Assembly (NCBI RefSeq): GCF_029222705.1
Contig: NZ_JARGZF010000002.1
Span: 1,054,001 to 1,118,000, forward strand
Origin: Knoellia sp. p5-6-4
Lineage (GTDB): Bacteria > Actinomycetota > Actinomycetes > Actinomycetales > Dermatophilaceae
Length of the DNA: 64,000 bases
Direction of reading: 5' to 3'
Positions 35,831 to 44,883 of this stretch are shown in pieces (positions within the stretch are counted from its first letter, which is position 1; every line of letters starts with the position of its first letter). The notes beneath the pieces were generated by a model. It made no database searches and was not told the DNA's origin. It was given only the letters and a program-made list of their open reading frames with translations. A program made the position numbers and the translations under genes.

Positions 35831-37546
35831 ATGGTGAAAGTTGCCAACGATCAGCCCCGCATTGACGGCGACTTGACATCCCCCTCGGGCGAGCCGACGG
35901 TCTCGGGCGTCCCGCTGCGCGTGGTCACCGAGCTCCCCTCGGCACGTCATGCCGTGGTGCGGGCCTCGGCCGGCCAGCTCCAGGCACCGGTGGTGCGCAC
36001 CTCCACCCTCACCCAGGCCCTGGACCTGCTGGAGACGGGCGGCTCCCTGCGTCACCACCTGGTGATCGCCCGGTCCGACGCGGCGGACGCCGCCCTGGAC
36101 CGCCAACCCGACGTGCTCGAGCGCCTCGCCCGGGCCGGGGTGGCCGCCCTGGCGGTCACCACAGGTACCACCCCGGAGGCAGGGCCACCGTGGAGGTCCG
36201 CCGCGGTGGACGCCGGTCTGGCGCTGCTGGTCGTGCCCGATCCTGACGCCGGCGAGCAGCTCAACACCGAGGCGCTCGGCGCCATGCTCGACCACCAGAC
36301 CTCGGTGCTCGACCGGCTCGAGGAGGTGCACCGGGTACTGGTCCAGATCGTCCTCGCCGGCGGGTCGCTCGAGGACCTCTGCGAGCAGCTCGTGGGCTTC
36401 TTCGACGGAGCCGCGATGGTGACGACCACCGACGGACGGGTGCTCGCCAGCGCCGGCCCCAACGGCGAGCTCGAGCACGCCCTCTCCCTCGACTGCTTCG
36501 ACCGCACCGGGCGCCTCATCACCGAGAACGAGCCCGTCGGCATCCGCCCGCTGCACGGCCCCGAGGCACACCGGGCCGCCGTGCGCATCGTCGCCGGTGC
36601 ACTCGACCACGGCCTGCTCGTCGCCTTCTGCAGCCACCGCATGCTCACCGGTGACGACGTCCGGGTGCTCGAGCGCGCCGCCACCGTCGCCGCCCTGGCC
36701 ATCACCAAGGAACAGGCCGTCTCGGCGGTGGAGAGCAAGTACCGCGCGGAGTTCCTGCGCGACGCCCTGGCCGGGAGGGCCGGCACCACCGACGAGGCCA
36801 TCGCGCACGCCCGGTCGCTCGGCTGGGACATCGACCGGCCCATGGTCGTCGTCGTCGCCGAGACCGACGAGGACGACGCGCACACCACACGCTCGGCCGA
36901 GGAGGTCAGGTCGCTGCAGCACCGGTTCGCCCGGGCCTGGACCCACGCGGTCGCCGTGCGGGACCCGCAGTGCCCGGTGATGGGCTTCAGCCAGGAGGTG
37001 GTCACGCTGCTCCCGGTGAGCGACCCCTCCGACACCGACCGCATCATGCGCGCGGTGTCCGAGGTCGCCCGCGTCGTCCGGGGCGACGGCGGTGGCGGGC
37101 GACGCACCTTCTCGACCGGCGTCTCACGCCCGATCGACTCGGTGGCGCAGCTGCCCCAGGCCTACGACGAGGCGCTCAACGCGGTGACGGTCGGCCGGCA
37201 GATGCACGGCGACGGCGCCCTGACCCACTTCGACGGCCTGGGTATCTTCCGCCTGCTCGCGCTGATCCCCGACAGCAGGCACCTGCGCCGGTTCGTTGAG
37301 GAGTCGCTCGGCGAGCTGGCCACCGACGACTCGCCCGAGTACGCCGACCTCCGCCAGACGCTGAGCATCCTCATCGACACGAACATGAACGTCGCGGAGA
37401 CCGCGCGGCTGCTCTTCTTCCACTACAACACGCTGCGCTACCGCATCGTGAAGCTGGAGAAGATGCTGGGCCCGTTCACCACCGACCCCCAGCTGCGCCT
37501 GACGCTCGCCCTCGCGCTCAAAGTGCACCAAATGCGCGGTATCTGA
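35831..37546 (+). CDS. PucR-family transcriptional regulator
   Basis: A 571-residue regulator. Residues 25-150 are a PucR-like N-terminal sensing domain and a middle part resembles a GAF-like or GGDEF-like domain. The C-terminus carries the PucR helix-turn-helix (NMNVAETARLLFFHYNTLRY, about 517-540). PucR proteins control purine catabolism in other bacteria. TACCCT ends 6 bases before the ATG and no ribosome site is seen, so the transcript is probably leaderless. It stands between the carbamoyltransferase operon and the permease gene, and its half-site TGCCAA lies just after its own start. Confidence 0.88.
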   Translation: MVKVANDQPRIDGDLTSPSGEPTVSGVPLRVVTELPSARHAVVRASAGQLQAPVVRTSTLTQALDLLETGGSLRHHLVIARSDAADAALDRQPDVLERLARAGVAALAVTTGTTPEAGPPWRSAAVDAGLALLVVPDPDAGEQLNTEALGAMLDHQTSVLDRLEEVHRVLVQIVLAGGSLEDLCEQLVGFFDGAAMVTTTDGRVLASAGPNGELEHALSLDCFDRTGRLITENEPVGIRPLHGPEAHRAAVRIVAGALDHGLLVAFCSHRMLTGDDVRVLERAATVAALAITKEQAVSAVESKYRAEFLRDALAGRAGTTDEAIAHARSLGWDIDRPMVVVVAETDEDDAHTTRSAEEVRSLQHRFARAWTHAVAVRDPQCPVMGFSQEVVTLLPVSDPSDTDRIMRAVSEVARVVRGDGGGGRRTFSTGVSRPIDSVAQLPQAYDEALNAVTVGRQMHGDGALTHFDGLGIFRLLALIPDSRHLRRFVEESLGELATDDSPEYADLRQTLSILIDTNMNVAETARLLFFHYNTLRYRIVKLEKMLGPFTTDPQLRLTLALALKVHQMRGI

Positions 37547-37605
37547 GTGCCTCTCGTTACAGGCCCGTGACAAAGCAAGACCTGACGAACGACACGCCCC
37601 GCGCG

Positions 37606-37622
37606 GTATCAACTATTGCCGA
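37606..37622 (+). promoter_or_regulatory. Weak copy of the TTGGCA-N5-TGCCAA operator before the permease gene
   Basis: GTATCA-ACTAT-TGCCGA matches 8 of 12 arm bases. TAGTTT (37645-37650) begins 22 bp after it and would be the -10 element; the same spacing is seen for the hyuA site. The permease start is 67 bp further on. Confidence 0.4.
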
Positions 37623-37716
37623 AACGAATACCCCTGTGTGGCGCTAGTTTTCGCCTAACCCCTGTGGGGGCTGAGCCACGTCATATCGGATGACGGGCCG
37701 CAGTGAAGGAGACGGC

Positions 37717-39198
37717 ATGGCCTTGGGCTTGGGTTGGAAACTGCACGGGGACGGAAAGACCATGGGCCCCACTGACGTCGTCGCACCTGACGAGCGTCTG
37801 TCGTGGGGCAAGACCATCGGCCTCGGCGCCCAGCACGTCGTCGCCATGTTCGGCGCGACGTTCGTCTTCCCCCTCATCATGGGCCTCAACGCCCAGCTCG
37901 CGATCATGATGAGCGGCATCGCCACGATCTGCTTCCTGCTGATCGTGCAGGGCAAGGTGCCGAGCTACCTCGGCACCTCGGCTTCGTTCGTCGGTGCGGT
38001 GGCAGCCATCCGCGCCCAGGGCGGCGACTCCCAGACGGTGACGGGCGCGATCCTCGTCGCGGGTGTCGTGCTCGCCCTCGTCGGTGTGGCCATCCACTTC
38101 CTCGGCTCGACGGTGCTGCACAAGGTGCTGCCCCCGGTCGTCACCGGTGCCGTGGTCATGCTCATCGGCTTCAACCTCGCACCGGTCGTGGCCGACATCT
38201 ACTGGCCGCAGGACCAGTGGATCGCCCTGATCGTCATGACGTTCGCCATCGTCTGCGCCGTTGCCCTCAAGGGCTTCCTCGGCCGCATCGCCGTCTTCCT
38301 CTCGCTGATCTTCGGCTTCGTGCTCTCGTGGGTCTTCGACCTGGTCTTCGGCAAGATCACCTCCCTCGACCCCGCCGTCGGCAAGGTCACCACCCACTGG
38401 CGCGTCAACCTCGACGGCGTCGCGGACGCCGCCTGGCTCGGGTTCCCCCAGCAGACCTTCATGGCTGACGGCAAGGAGGTCGCCGGCTGGCACACCCCCA
38501 CCTTCTCGATGGCCGCGATCCTGCTGGTGCTGCCGGCCGTCATCGCGCTGATCGCAGAGAACACCGGGCACGTCAAGGCCGTCGCCGAGATGACCGGCCA
38601 CGACCTCGACCCCGTGATGGGCCGCGCCATCGCCGGTGACGGCATCGGCACCGCCCTCGCCTCCGCGGTCGGTGGCTCGCCGACGACGACCTACGCCGAG
38701 AACATCGGTGTCATGGCCGCCACCCGCGTCTACTCGACGGCCGCCTACTACGTCGCAGCGATGGTGGCGATCCTCTTCGGCCTGTCGCCCAAGTTCGGAG
38801 CGCTCGTCGCGTCGACCCCGGGCGGCGTCCTCGGCGGCATCACCGTGGTGCTCTACGGCATGATCGGCCTGCTCGGTGCCAAGATCTGGAAGGAGAACGG
38901 CGTCGACTTCGGCAACCCGATCAACCTCGTGCCCGTCGCGGCCGGCATCGTCATCGGCATCGGCGACGTCCAGCTGAAGTTCACCGACGACTTCACCCTC
39001 GGCGGCATCGCGCTCGGCACCATCGTGGCGGTCGGCGCCTACCACCTGGCCCGCTCGCTGGCCCCCGAGGACCTGCGCCTGCGGGCCGATCCCTCCACGA
39101 CGCTGATCACCACCCGCGAGGCGGGGTACGGCGACCAGGACGGCATCGACGACCTCTACCAGGACAAGCCCGGCGGTCCCGACCTGCGCAAGCACTGA
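37717..39198 (+). CDS. NCS2-family uracil/xanthine permease
   Basis: A 493-residue membrane protein of the nucleobase-cation symporter 2 family with about 12-14 hydrophobic helices. ALIAENTGHVKAVAEMTGHD and the signature GGSPTTTYAENIGVMAATRV near residue 325 are typical of the uracil/xanthine group. It imports a nucleobase by proton symport. The ATG at 37717 has AAGGAG 6 bases upstream; an ATG 27 bases earlier lacks one. Its place next to pucR and the Mo hydroxylase suggests that it brings in the pathway substrate. Confidence 0.9.
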   Translation: MALGLGWKLHGDGKTMGPTDVVAPDERLSWGKTIGLGAQHVVAMFGATFVFPLIMGLNAQLAIMMSGIATICFLLIVQGKVPSYLGTSASFVGAVAAIRAQGGDSQTVTGAILVAGVVLALVGVAIHFLGSTVLHKVLPPVVTGAVVMLIGFNLAPVVADIYWPQDQWIALIVMTFAIVCAVALKGFLGRIAVFLSLIFGFVLSWVFDLVFGKITSLDPAVGKVTTHWRVNLDGVADAAWLGFPQQTFMADGKEVAGWHTPTFSMAAILLVLPAVIALIAENTGHVKAVAEMTGHDLDPVMGRAIAGDGIGTALASAVGGSPTTTYAENIGVMAATRVYSTAAYYVAAMVAILFGLSPKFGALVASTPGGVLGGITVVLYGMIGLLGAKIWKENGVDFGNPINLVPVAAGIVIGIGDVQLKFTDDFTLGGIALGTIVAVGAYHLARSLAPEDLRLRADPSTTLITTREAGYGDQDGIDDLYQDKPGGPDLRKH

Positions 39199-39237
39199 CC
39201 CGACCAAGCCCCCCGGAACCCATCGGGGCGGCACGTA

Positions 39238-39275
39238 CCGCAGGCCCCCGATCCGCCGTGATCGGGGGCCTGCGG
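39238..39275 (+). terminator. Terminator after the permease gene
   Basis: A perfect 15-bp stem, CCGCAGGCCCCCGAT, with an 8-base loop. The right arm ends in CGGCATAC, another copy of the recurring octamer. It lies 40 bp after the stop codon. Confidence 0.85.
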
Positions 39276-39292
39276 CATACCACCCGGGACAC

Positions 39293-39309
39293 TCGGCAAG
39301 AGTTGCCAA
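39293..39309 (+). promoter_or_regulatory. TTGGCA-N5-TGCCAA operator before the Mo-hydroxylase operon
   Basis: TCGGCA-AGAGT-TGCCAA matches 11 of 12 arm bases of the hyuA site. TAGTTC (39340-39345) starts 30 bp downstream. The first gene of the operon starts at 39376. Confidence 0.6.
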
Positions 39310-39375
39310 ACCCGGGACCGCACAACGCAGCAGAACACCTAGTTCCCCCAGCACAAAACAGGCAGGATCAGTCCG

Positions 39376-40260
39376 GTGAAGCCCGCACCCTTCGTGCACC
39401 ACGCACCCCGCTCCGTCGAGGAGGCCGTCAGCGTCCTCGCGCAGGTCGGCCACGACGGCAAGATCCTCGCCGGTGGCCAGAGCCTGATCCCGGTCCTCAA
39501 CATGCGCCTGGCCTCCCCGGCCCACCTCGTCGACATCAACCGGGTGACCGGCATCGACCAGGTGGAGGTCGGCGACGACGCGGTCCGCGTGGGTGCCCTG
39601 GTGCGGCACGCCGAGCTCGAGTACCACGAGGGTGCGTATGCCGCGCTGCCGCTCCTGCGCCAGGCGCTCGTCAACGTCGCCCACCCCGCCATCCGCAACC
39701 GCGGGACCACGGTGGGCTCCATCGCCCACGCCGACGCCGCCGGCGAGATGCCGGCCATCCTCGCCCTCACCGGCGGCGTGGTGGAGGCCACCGGCCCGCG
39801 CGGCGCCCGCGAGATCGCCGCGGTGGACTTCTTCCAGGGGCCCCTCGAGACGTCGCTGGCCGAGGACGAGCTGGCGGTCGCCGTCCGCTTCCCCCGCTTC
39901 GCCCCCGGCACGGCCACGGCCTTCGCGGAGTCGGCCCGGCGCCACGGCGACTACGCCTTGGCCGGGGTCGCGGCCGCCGTGACCGTGCGTGACGGCGTCA
40001 TCACCGACGCCCGCTCCTCGTTCGTCTCGGTGACCGACGTGCCGTCGGTGCTCGACCTCACCGACGTGGTCGGTGGCAGCGAGCCGGGCACCGCCGACTG
40101 GGCGGCCGCGGCCGAGGCCGTGCGGGCCCACGTCGAGCCCGAGGCCGACATCCACGCCACCGCCGACTACCGGCGCATGCTGGCGGGCGAGCTCGCCCGT
40201 CGGGTCCTGTGCCAGGCGGCCGAGAACGCAGCGACGACGAAGGGGTCGAGCGACCGATGA
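39376..40260 (+). CDS. Molybdenum hydroxylase FAD-binding subunit (CoxM/XdhB type)
   Basis: A 294-residue subunit that passes electrons from the Fe-S subunit to FAD. ILAGGQSLIPVLNMRLASP near residue 34 and NRGTTVGSIAHADAAGEMPA near 112 are the two FAD-binding motifs of this family. It starts with GTG after GGCAGGA. Its stop overlaps the start of the Fe-S subunit gene (ATGA), so a medium-small-large subunit operon is made. Confidence 0.92.
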   Translation: MKPAPFVHHAPRSVEEAVSVLAQVGHDGKILAGGQSLIPVLNMRLASPAHLVDINRVTGIDQVEVGDDAVRVGALVRHAELEYHEGAYAALPLLRQALVNVAHPAIRNRGTTVGSIAHADAAGEMPAILALTGGVVEATGPRGAREIAAVDFFQGPLETSLAEDELAVAVRFPRFAPGTATAFAESARRHGDYALAGVAAAVTVRDGVITDARSSFVSVTDVPSVLDLTDVVGGSEPGTADWAAAAEAVRAHVEPEADIHATADYRRMLAGELARRVLCQAAENAATTKGSSDR

Positions 40261-40805
40261 CCGACATGACGACCGAGCAGGTCCACGACGTCACCGTCAA
40301 CGTCAACGGCGTGCCGCGCACCGCGACCGTGCCCGCCCGTCGGCTGCTGTCGGACTTCCTGCGCCACGACCTCGAGCTCACCGGCACCCACGTGGGCTGC
40401 GAGCACGGCGTCTGCGGTGCCTGCACGGTGCTGCTCGACGGGAAGCCGATGCGCTCGTGCCTGATGTTCGCGGTCACCGCCCAGGACCACCGCATCACCA
40501 CCGTCGAGGGCCTGTGCGACGCCCCGGACGCCCGTCCGTGCGCCACCGGTGAGCGGATGAACCCGGCCCAGCAGGCGTTCGCCGAGTGCCACGGCCTCCA
40601 GTGCGGCTTCTGCACCCCGGGCTTCCTCACCACCGTCACCGCCTACCTCGAGGAGAACCCCAGCCCCTCGCAGGAAGAGGCGCGTGAGGCGATCTCGGGC
40701 AACCTGTGCCGCTGCACCGGCTACCAGAACATCGTCAAGTCCGTCCTGCGCGCGGCCGAGATCCGCACGGAGCGGCTCGAGGAGAACGCCGGGGAGAGCG
40801 CATGA
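40257..40805 (+). CDS. Molybdenum hydroxylase [2Fe-2S] subunit (CoxS/XdhC type)
   Basis: A 182-residue subunit with two [2Fe-2S] clusters. The plant-ferredoxin-type Cys set is CEHGVCGACTVLL with a later SC near residue 65. The second set is CGFCTPGF with CRCTGYQN near 105-145. It moves electrons from the molybdenum site to FAD. Its ATG overlaps the upstream stop, and its own stop overlaps the large-subunit start. Confidence 0.95.
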   Translation: MTDMTTEQVHDVTVNVNGVPRTATVPARRLLSDFLRHDLELTGTHVGCEHGVCGACTVLLDGKPMRSCLMFAVTAQDHRITTVEGLCDAPDARPCATGERMNPAQQAFAECHGLQCGFCTPGFLTTVTAYLEENPSPSQEEAREAISGNLCRCTGYQNIVKSVLRAAEIRTERLEENAGESA

Positions 40806-43246
40806 CCACCCAGATGTTCGGGGCGCCCATCAGGCGCAAGGAGGACCCGCGGCTCGTCACCGGCGGCGGCCGCTACCTCGACGACCTCGGCCAGCACGCC
40901 CTCGCCGCCGCGTTCGTGCGCAGCCCGCACGCCCACGCCCGCATCACCGACATCGACGTCACCGATGCCGTCGACGTCGAGGGCGTCGTCGCGATCTACA
41001 CGTGGGAGGACCTGCCCGGCAAGGTCGCCGAGCCGCTGCCGCTGCTGATCCCCCACCCGACGCTGACCCATGGCCGCACCGGCTACGCCCTCGCCCGGGA
41101 CGAGGTCAACCACGTCGGCGAGCCGATCGTCATGGTGGTCGCCTCCGACCGCTACGCCGCCGAGGACGCCTGCCAGCGCATCCGGGTCGACTACGAGATG
41201 CTGCCGGTCGTCGTCGGCATCGAGAACGCCCGCGACGGCGAGCACCTCGTGCACGAGGACGCGCCGGGCAACGTCGCCGCGCACATGGTGCAGCAGAACG
41301 GTGACGTCGAGGCCGCCCTGGCGAAGGCGAAGCACACCCTGACCCTCGACCTGTCCATCGAGCGCAGCGCCTGCATGCCCATGGAGGGCAAGGGCGTCTA
41401 CGCGCGGTGGAACGACGAGGACGGCGAGCTGCGCATCTACAGCTCGACCCAGACCACCACCGGGGTGCGGGCCGCGGTGGCCGCCAAGCTCGAGCTGCCC
41501 CTGGCCAAGGTCGAGTGCATCGCGCCCGACGTGGGCGGCGGGTTCGGCGTGAAGATCATGCACCCGTGGCCGGAGGAGGTGCTCGTCCCCTGGGCCGCCC
41601 GACTGCTCAAGCGTGAGGTGAAGTGGGCCGAGGACCGCCGCGAGCACTTCATCTCCTCCGCCCACGAGCGCGGGCAGCTGCAGACGGTCACCGTCGGGTT
41701 CGACGACGAGGGCCGAGTGCTCGGTCTCGACGTGAAGTTCTGGCACGACAACGGCGCCTACACGCCCTACGGCATCATCGTGCCGATCATCACCTCGACC
41801 CAGCTGCTCGGCCCCTACAAGCCGGGCGCCTACCGCTGCGAGTTCCGGTCGCTCTACACCAACACCGTTCTCGTGACGCCGTACCGGGGCGCCGGCCGCC
41901 CGCAGGGCGTCTTCGCGATGGAGCGCACCATGGACGCCATCGCCGACTACCTCGGCATCGACCGCGCCGAGGTGCGCTCGCGCAACTTCATCCTCCCCGA
42001 GGAGATGCCCTACGACCACGGGCTGCTCTTCCAGGACGGCCGGCCGCTGAAGTACGACAGCGGCGACTTCCCCGCCTCGCTCGACAAGCTGAAGAAGCTC
42101 GTCGGCTGGGACGACTTCGAGGCCTACCGCGCGCAGGCCGAGCTCGAGGGTCGAAAGGTCGGGCTCGGCATCGGCTGCTACGTCGAGGGCACCGGCGTGG
42201 GCCCCTACGAGGGCGGGCACATAGTCATCGAGACCTCCGGCCGGGTCAACGTCGCCACCGGCCTGACCACGCAGGGCCAGGGCCACCAGACCGCGTTCGC
42301 GCAGATCGTCGCCGAGGAGCTCGGGGTGCGCCTCGAGGACGTGCACGTCACCACCGGTGACACCCGCAAGATGGGGTATGCCGTGGGCACGTTCGCCTCG
42401 CGCGCGGCCGTCATGAGCGGCAACGCGATCGCGCTCGCCACCCGCAACGTCAAGGCCAAGGCCCTGCGCATCGCGGCCGACGCCCTCGAGGTCGACGAGG
42501 AGGACCTCGAGATCGTCGACGGCGTCGTGCAGGTCAAGGGCGCCCCGACGACGTCGATGCCCCTGGGCACCGTTGCGGTGCTGTCGAACCCGCTGCGCTA
42601 CGCGTTCGACGACGCGGCGAAGGCTGCCACCCAGTTCGCCGGCACGTTCGACCCCGACAAGCCGCCGGTGGCCGAGGACGAGGAGCCCGGTCTCGAGGGA
42701 CGCGACTTCTACTCCCCCACGCAGGCGACCTTTGCCAACGGCATGCACGCGGCCATCGTCGAGACCGACCCCGTCACCGCCGAGATCACAATCCTGCGCT
42801 ACTGCGTCATCCACGACTGCGGCACGATGATCAACCCCATGATCGTCGAGGGCCAGGTGCACGGCGGCGTCGCGCAGGGCGTGGGCGGGGCGCTCTACGA
42901 GCGGATGGCCTACGACGAGTCGGGCCAGCTGCTCAACGCCTCGTTAATGGACTTCCTCATGCCCTACGCCTCGGAGGTCCCGCACGTCGAGGCCGACCAC
43001 CTCGAGACGCCGTCCCCGCTGAACCCGCTGGGCATCAAGGGCGCCGGCGAGGCCGGCTGCATCCCGGTCTCGGCGGTCATCGCGTCGGCGATCGAGGACG
43101 CGGAGGGCTTCCCCATCACCTCCATGCCCATCTCGCCCGTCGAGCTGTGGGAGCTCCGCCAGCGCCACGAGGCCGGTGAGATCCCCTCGCTCCGGCATCC
43201 CCACCCTGCACCTGACCCGTCGAACACCCAGGAGCCCACCCGATGA
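40802..43246 (+). CDS. Molybdenum hydroxylase large subunit, xanthine-dehydrogenase type
   Basis: An 814-residue catalytic subunit that binds the molybdenum cofactor and hydroxylates a heterocycle or aldehyde. VGGGFGVKIMHPWPEE near residue 245 and KGAGEAGCIPVSAVIASA near 745, with the catalytic Glu, are conserved. The active-site loop near residue 360 reads PYRGAGRPQG. True CO dehydrogenases have AYxCSFR there, so this is not one; the loop is of the form-II/XDH class. The purine or pyrimidine setting makes a nucleobase hydroxylase the best guess. Confidence 0.9.
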   Translation: MTTQMFGAPIRRKEDPRLVTGGGRYLDDLGQHALAAAFVRSPHAHARITDIDVTDAVDVEGVVAIYTWEDLPGKVAEPLPLLIPHPTLTHGRTGYALARDEVNHVGEPIVMVVASDRYAAEDACQRIRVDYEMLPVVVGIENARDGEHLVHEDAPGNVAAHMVQQNGDVEAALAKAKHTLTLDLSIERSACMPMEGKGVYARWNDEDGELRIYSSTQTTTGVRAAVAAKLELPLAKVECIAPDVGGGFGVKIMHPWPEEVLVPWAARLLKREVKWAEDRREHFISSAHERGQLQTVTVGFDDEGRVLGLDVKFWHDNGAYTPYGIIVPIITSTQLLGPYKPGAYRCEFRSLYTNTVLVTPYRGAGRPQGVFAMERTMDAIADYLGIDRAEVRSRNFILPEEMPYDHGLLFQDGRPLKYDSGDFPASLDKLKKLVGWDDFEAYRAQAELEGRKVGLGIGCYVEGTGVGPYEGGHIVIETSGRVNVATGLTTQGQGHQTAFAQIVAEELGVRLEDVHVTTGDTRKMGYAVGTFASRAAVMSGNAIALATRNVKAKALRIAADALEVDEEDLEIVDGVVQVKGAPTTSMPLGTVAVLSNPLRYAFDDAAKAATQFAGTFDPDKPPVAEDEEPGLEGRDFYSPTQATFANGMHAAIVETDPVTAEITILRYCVIHDCGTMINPMIVEGQVHGGVAQGVGGALYERMAYDESGQLLNASLMDFLMPYASEVPHVEADHLETPSPLNPLGIKGAGEAGCIPVSAVIASAIEDAEGFPITSMPISPVELWELRQRHEAGEIPSLRHPHPAPDPSNTQEPTR

Positions 43247-43893
43247 AGTTCTCCGGCACCGCCTCGCTCGCCGCCCCGCCCGAGAGGGTGTGGGAGGCCT
43301 TCCACGACCCCGAGTCGCTGGCGCGCTGCCTCCCCGGCTGCAACACCCTGACCGAGATCGGGCCCCACCAGTACGCGATGAGCATCACCGCCGGCGTGGC
43401 CGCCATCAAGGGCACCTACGACGGCCAGGTGCACCTGACCGAGCAGCAGCACCCGGAGGCGTTCACGCTCAAGGCCAAGGGCTCCGGCGCCCCCGGCACC
43501 GTCGACGCCGACGTGAAGGTCCGCCTGTCACCGGACGGCAACGGCGGCACGAACCTGACCTACGACGCCGACGCGGCCGTCGGCGGCGCCATCGGCGGCG
43601 TCGGCCAGCGCATGCTCGCGGGCGTCAGCAAGAAGATGGCCGGGCAGTTCTTCACCGCGGTCGACCAGGACATCGCCGGGGTCCGCAAGGCCGCCCCCGC
43701 CCTGCCCGGCGCCCCCGCGGTGCCCGCCATCGGGGCCGCGCCCGGCGCCGTCCCGGCCGGCGCCCCCGTGTATGCCGGGGGGCCGGCTGCCGTGCCCGGC
43801 GCCGACCAGCGGTTCGCCCTCGGCGTCGGTCTCGGCGCGCTCATCGCCCTCGCCGGCGTGGTCGTCGGCGCCGTGCTGGGGCGGCGTCGCTGA
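43243..43893 (+). CDS. CoxG-like SRPBCC protein with C-terminal membrane anchor
   Basis: A 216-residue protein. Residues 1-145 are the CoxG/SRPBCC fold (MKFSGTASLAAPPERVWEAF, then CLPGCNTL). An Ala/Pro-rich linker follows, then a membrane helix with a basic end (about 192-216, ending VLGRRR). CoxG proteins tether CO-dehydrogenase-type enzymes to the membrane and its quinones. The ATG overlaps the large-subunit stop, which ties it to that enzyme. Confidence 0.87.
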   Translation: MKFSGTASLAAPPERVWEAFHDPESLARCLPGCNTLTEIGPHQYAMSITAGVAAIKGTYDGQVHLTEQQHPEAFTLKAKGSGAPGTVDADVKVRLSPDGNGGTNLTYDADAAVGGAIGGVGQRMLAGVSKKMAGQFFTAVDQDIAGVRKAAPALPGAPAVPAIGAAPGAVPAGAPVYAGGPAAVPGADQRFALGVGLGALIALAGVVVGAVLGRRR

Positions 43894-44789
43894 TGCGCGC
43901 GTTCACGGCGGCAGCCGTCCAGGTCGCGCCGGTGGCCGGGGCGCTCTCGGCCGAGGTCGTGCGCAAGAACCTCGACAAGTGCGTCGACTTCACGCGCCGG
44001 GCCGTGGCCGACACCGGCGCCGAGCTCGTGGTGCTGCCGGAGTCGGCGACCACCGGCTTCACCCCCGACTGCTCCGTCGAGGAGCTGTGGGACCTCGTCT
44101 CCGAGCTGCCCGGACCGGTCATCGAGCCGATCCAGGACGTCGCCCGCGAGCTGGGCGTCCACATCTGCGTCGGCACCTACGAGCGCGGACCCGAGCGGGG
44201 CGTGGTCTACAACAGCTCGGTGCTCATCGCCCCCAGCGGTGAGGTGCTCGGCGTCTACCGCAAGACGCACCCGTTCTTCAGCGAGCACGTGCAGCACGGC
44301 GGCTGGGTCACCCCCGGCGACTCGGTCGCGGTGTGCGACACCGACCTCGGCCGGATCGGCATGATCATCTGCTTCGACGGCGACTACCCCGAGCTCTCGC
44401 GCATCCAGGCGGTGCAGGGCGCGGAGGTCATCCTGCGCCCGTCCGCCCTGCTGCGCAGCGCCGACGTCTGGGAGCTCACCTCCCGGGCCCGCGCCTACGA
44501 CAACCACGTGTTCGTCGTCGGCGCCAACGCCACCGGCATCGACGCGGCGGGCGTGCTCTACTTCGGCAACAGCCACATCGTGACCCCGATCGGCCACATC
44601 GTGGCCAAGGCGGCCAGCCACGAGGGCTGGGTCTCCGCGCGGCTCGACCCGGCCGAGGGCCTGAAGTCGCTGACGCCCGGCTCGAACATCAAGCAGGGCT
44701 TCGACCACCTGCGCGACCGCAACCTCGACCTCATCAGGAAGCACCGCGAGGACCTCGAGCGCCCGGCGGAGTCCCCCTTCGAGCACTGA
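43893..44789 (+). CDS. Carbon-nitrogen hydrolase (nitrilase superfamily)
   Basis: A 298-residue amidase-type enzyme. The catalytic triad is visible as Glu50 in LPESATTG, Lys124 in YRKTHPFF and Cys160 in ICFDGDYPE. Members cleave nitriles, amides or N-carbamoyl compounds. Its ATG overlaps the CoxG stop by one base, so it is the last gene of the Mo-hydroxylase operon. An N-carbamoyl amide or ureido acid made in the pathway is a reasonable substrate, but this is inference. Confidence 0.9.
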   Translation: MRAFTAAAVQVAPVAGALSAEVVRKNLDKCVDFTRRAVADTGAELVVLPESATTGFTPDCSVEELWDLVSELPGPVIEPIQDVARELGVHICVGTYERGPERGVVYNSSVLIAPSGEVLGVYRKTHPFFSEHVQHGGWVTPGDSVAVCDTDLGRIGMIICFDGDYPELSRIQAVQGAEVILRPSALLRSADVWELTSRARAYDNHVFVVGANATGIDAAGVLYFGNSHIVTPIGHIVAKAASHEGWVSARLDPAEGLKSLTPGSNIKQGFDHLRDRNLDLIRKHREDLERPAESPFEH

Positions 44790-44809
44790 CGACCACCTCC
44801 GGCTCTTCC

Positions 44810-44879
44810 CACTTCTGGCCACCGGCACGGCATACCGGCGCGAAATCGCCCGGGAACACCGAGTCGGTGGCCAGAAGTG
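44810..44879. repeat. 15-bp perfect inverted repeat spanning the gap before a VOC gene
   Basis: CACTTCTGGCCACCG at 44810-44824 is repeated exactly inverted at 44865-44879. The 40-bp middle holds a CGGCATAC octamer. The right arm touches the VOC start region. It could end the operon before it or bind a regulator of the gene after it. Confidence 0.6.
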
Positions 44880-44883
44880 CGAG

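Noticed and set aside
39293-39309. Sigma-54 promoter (GG-N10-GC) at the TTGGCA-N5-TGCCAA sites.
   Set aside because: The GG to GC distance is 8 bases instead of 10, and actinobacteria generally lack sigma-54.
40802-43246. CO dehydrogenase large subunit (CoxL form I).
   Set aside because: The active-site loop is YRGAGR, not AYxCSFR, so CO oxidation is unlikely despite the CoxM/S/L/G layout.
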